A stretch of 64,000 nucleotides of DNA from Streptomyces sp. NBC_00286 (GTDB lineage: Bacteria; Actinomycetota; Actinomycetes; Streptomycetales; Streptomycetaceae), in the NCBI RefSeq assembly GCF_036173125.1, contig NZ_CP108054.1, positions 3,472,001 to 3,536,000 of the forward strand. The letters are read 5' to 3'. Below, piece by piece: positions 62,015 to 64,000 of the stretch. Each line of letters starts with the position of its first letter. Positions within the stretch are counted from its first letter, which is position 1. The translations under genes and the position numbers were made by a program. The notes below the pieces were generated by a model. It ran no database searches. It worked only from the letters and a program-made list of their open reading frames with translations, and had not been told where the DNA came from.

Positions 62015-63627
62015 CCGTCGTCCTCCCCCTCCACGGCCGCACCCGCCTCGCCCTGGACCGTCCAGCCCGCGTCGAAGCCCGGGAAGAAGAGCGGGACTTC
62101 GGCTCTGACGCTGGCCCTCCAGACGTCACCTTCCTGCGTGCAACCGATTTGGGCGCCCTGCCAGGCGTTGGGCAGGTGCTCCTGGCCCGCATCCGCACAA
62201 GCACCCTCCGCCCCCGCCCCAGAAGCAGCCGCCGCCGTAGCCGCCCGCGCCGCCTCATCCGCCGCGTTCCCGGCCAGGGAGTACGTGTAGCCGTACAACA
62301 CGCACTGCCAAAGGATCGTCATCACGACCAGCAGCAGCGGGAACATCCCGGCGAACTCCAGCGTCACCGCGCCCCGGTCGCCGCCCTTGCGGCGCAGAGC
62401 CAGCGCACCCCGGTCCGAGGAGGTCTTGCGGCGCTTGCCGCCGCCCCCTTCCTTGACGGCCACCAGACCCAGTTCGCCCGCCAGGGCCCACAGCGCCTGC
62501 TTCACCGTGGAGCGGGCGTCCAGGTCCTGCATGCGGCCGGCGTCGACCACGGACTGGAGTTCCTTGAAGGCGGCGGGTACCGCGACGTGAGCCACCTTCG
62601 TGCCGGTGACGCGTTCGACGAGGGACGGCTGGATCTCCGTACCGCGTGAGGCGCGGTTGACGACCGTCAGGGTCTCCTCGGCCTTGCGGATCTGGAGGCG
62701 GTCCCAGAGGCGGACCATGCGTTTGGCGGCGCGGACGGCGACGACGTCCGGGGTGACGAGGAGGAGGGCCTGGTCGGCGAGTTCGACGGCGGCGGCGGTC
62801 GCGGAGTTCATCTGGGCGCCGCAGTCGACGACCACGATCTCGTAACGGGTACGCAGCGCCTGCAGGACCTGGCGGGCCGCCCGGTCGGTGATCTCCTCGC
62901 CGCGTTCGCCCTCCGCCGGGGCCAGCAGCAGCCCGAGCCCGGTGTCGTGGGTGTAGACGGCGTCCTGGAGGACGCGCGGGTTGATGTCGCTGATCCCGGC
63001 GAGGTCGGCCACGGATCGGCGGAACTGCACGTCGAGGTACGAGGCCACGTCGCCCGACTGGAGATCGAAGTCCAGCAAGGCGACCGTACGGCCCGATGCC
63101 CTCGCCGCGAGGGCGAGTTGGACCGCCGTGACCGTCGCGCCCACACCGCCCTTCGCCCCGGTGACCGTGACGACGGTGCCCCCTGGCCCCGCGTACAGCT
63201 CCGGCGTACCGCTGCTGAGATGGCGCCGCATGCCGAGCGACCAGGCGGCGGCGGCCTGGACGCGTTCGGCGAGGGCGTCGTATCCGAGGGGCAGGCCGAT
63301 GATGCCGCGGGCGCCGGAGTCCATCGCCGCGGTCAGTACGCCCGTACTGGTGTCGGCGGTGATGAGGACGACCCCGACCGCCGGGAACCGCATCACCACA
63401 TCGCGGATGACGTCCAGCGCGGACATCGGACCTATCCGCTCATGGACGAGGACGACCTCGGGCAACTCGTCCAGGGACTCCGACGCGAGCTGCGCCAGGG
63501 TGTCCAGGAGCGCCGTCGTGTCCGGGACCGGCGCGGCGGGTTCGGCGTCGGGGAGCTGGCTCAGCAGCGTGGAGAGGGCGCGGGCCGAGTCGATGTCGCC
63601 GACGGCCGGGAGGATGCGGATGGTCAT
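62011..63627 (-). CDS. CpaE-like ATPase fused to a TadE-like pseudopilin
   Basis: A 538-residue fusion. Residues about 1-135 are a receiver-like domain, about 150-390 a MinD/ParA-type CpaE ATPase with deviant Walker A GAKGGVGAT (157-165), LLDFDLQSGD and VVVDCGAQMNS. After a basic, glycine-rich linker (about 393-418) comes a TadE domain with prepilin site DRGAVTLEFAG (E424) and helix PLLLVVMTILWQCVLYGYTY. Separate proteins in most Tad systems. The ATG at 63627 has GAAGGTG ahead. Confidence 0.88.
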   Translation of the reverse strand: MTIRILPAVGDIDSARALSTLLSQLPDAEPAAPVPDTTALLDTLAQLASESLDELPEVVLVHERIGPMSALDVIRDVVMRFPAVGVVLITADTSTGVLTAAMDSGARGIIGLPLGYDALAERVQAAAAWSLGMRRHLSSGTPELYAGPGGTVVTVTGAKGGVGATVTAVQLALAARASGRTVALLDFDLQSGDVASYLDVQFRRSVADLAGISDINPRVLQDAVYTHDTGLGLLLAPAEGERGEEITDRAARQVLQALRTRYEIVVVDCGAQMNSATAAAVELADQALLLVTPDVVAVRAAKRMVRLWDRLQIRKAEETLTVVNRASRGTEIQPSLVERVTGTKVAHVAVPAAFKELQSVVDAGRMQDLDARSTVKQALWALAGELGLVAVKEGGGGKRRKTSSDRGALALRRKGGDRGAVTLEFAGMFPLLLVVMTILWQCVLYGYTYSLAGNAADEAARAATAAAASGAGAEGACADAGQEHLPNAWQGAQIGCTQEGDVWRASVRAEVPLFFPGFDAGWTVQGEAGAAVEGEDDG

Positions 63628-63743
63628 CGGCACACCTTCGGGGCTGCATCCGCGGATGCAGCGGATGCGTTCGGGGACGCCTTCGTGGGCAATCGGCACC
63701 CCGTCGTGGACGCCTTCGTGAGGGCTGAGCGCATCACGGCCTC

Positions 63744-64000
63744 CTACTTGTCCTCGTCGAGGGTGTACGAGCGGTCGTCGGGTGCGACGACGGTGTCGGA
63801 GCCGCCCGCGACCAGGGCGAGGCGTACATGGGTCGCGAACGACTCGGCGTAGGCGACGCGTTGGGTGTCGGCGGTGGTGAGGGCGAAGGTGATCGGGACG
63901 GCCTCGGTCGCGGTGCGGCGGCGGTCGTCGCTGTTCTGGGAGGGATCGAGGGCGGTGAGTTTGCCGACGTCGATGACCCTGGCGTTCTCGACGATGACCT
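63744..64000 (-). CDS. CpaB/RcpC-like pilus assembly protein, C-terminal fragment
   Basis: The last 85 residues of a gene cut by the right edge. The order of strands (VIVENARVIDVGKLTALDPS, then AVPITFALTTADTQRVAYAE) and the position at the head of the Tad locus fit the CpaB/RcpC family of secreted pilus factors with an SAF domain. The N-terminal part is off the window. Confidence 0.65.
   Translation of the reverse strand, partial: VIVENARVIDVGKLTALDPSQNSDDRRRTATEAVPITFALTTADTQRVAYAESFATHVRLALVAGGSDTVVAPDDRSYTLDEDK

Overview
The window is high-GC actinobacterial DNA, almost certainly a Streptomyces chromosome. Evidence: coding regions with strongly GC-biased third positions, frequent GTG/TTG starts, a WhiB-like protein (WblI type), a GAF-SpoIIE-HATPase phosphatase, F420-type oxidoreductase, DUF397-like and DUF5753-like proteins, and GC-rich intergenic repeats. 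The gene order ispH-ppgK / xseA-xseB / glpX / wblI / two fumarases / DUF402 / SpoIIE phosphatase / PBP is the conserved core of the genus.

Region by region. 1-4.5 kb: a catabolic cluster on the minus strand (TIM-barrel protein, PdxA2-like dehydrogenase, DUF1537 four-carbon acid-sugar kinase) with a divergent LysR regulator, resembling D-threonate/D-erythronate-type acid-sugar utilisation; an FAD oxidoreductase is cut by the left edge. 4.5-6.3 kb: decayed DNA, namely a truncated quinone oxidoreductase and an ApeA-like HEPN defence gene with several lesions. 6.3-26 kb: housekeeping genes (ychF, ppgK, ispH, xseAB, glpX, wblI, class I and class II fumarases, DUF402, SpoIIE phosphatase, penicillin-binding protein). 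26.2-29.8 kb: a PadR-ABC-FtsX operon with a clear palindromic operator. 29.8-41.4 kb: ahpD, AI-2E permease, a secreted transglycosylase-like protein, PIN-PhoH, uppS, DUF192, a winged-helix HTH_42 protein, an ArsR metal sensor, a methyltransferase and an LLM oxidoreductase, separated by repeat-filled spacers of up to 1.4 kb.

41.6-53.8 kb is an accessory region. It holds a small GntR, a HigBA-like toxin-antitoxin pair, fragments of a DUF5753/DUF397 regulator pair, a seven-gene WXG100-associated operon (lipoprotein, secreted protein, WXG100-like protein, frameshifted large WXG protein, three further proteins), several gene remnants, and a YefM-YoeB module next to an orphan XRE protein. The last cassette is bracketed by a perfect 30-bp direct repeat, one copy of which is the 3' end of an ompA-like gene.

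53.8-64 kb is one long minus-strand Tad/Flp-type pilus locus: CpaB-like (cut by the right edge), a CpaE-TadE fusion, TadE, CpaF ATPase, TadB, TadC, a histidine kinase and LuxR-type regulator, Flp pilin, TadG-like protein, lipoprotein and OmpA-domain protein. Most junctions overlap or are a few bases apart, so the genes are probably co-transcribed, with the two-component pair embedded in the locus.

The strongest leads are the 30-bp-repeat-bounded toxin-antitoxin cassette at the ompA 3' end, the WXG100-associated operon, the CpaE-TadE fusion, the histidine kinase whose N terminus is encoded by a dispersed repeat, and an intrinsic terminator at 37.3 kb with no assigned gene.
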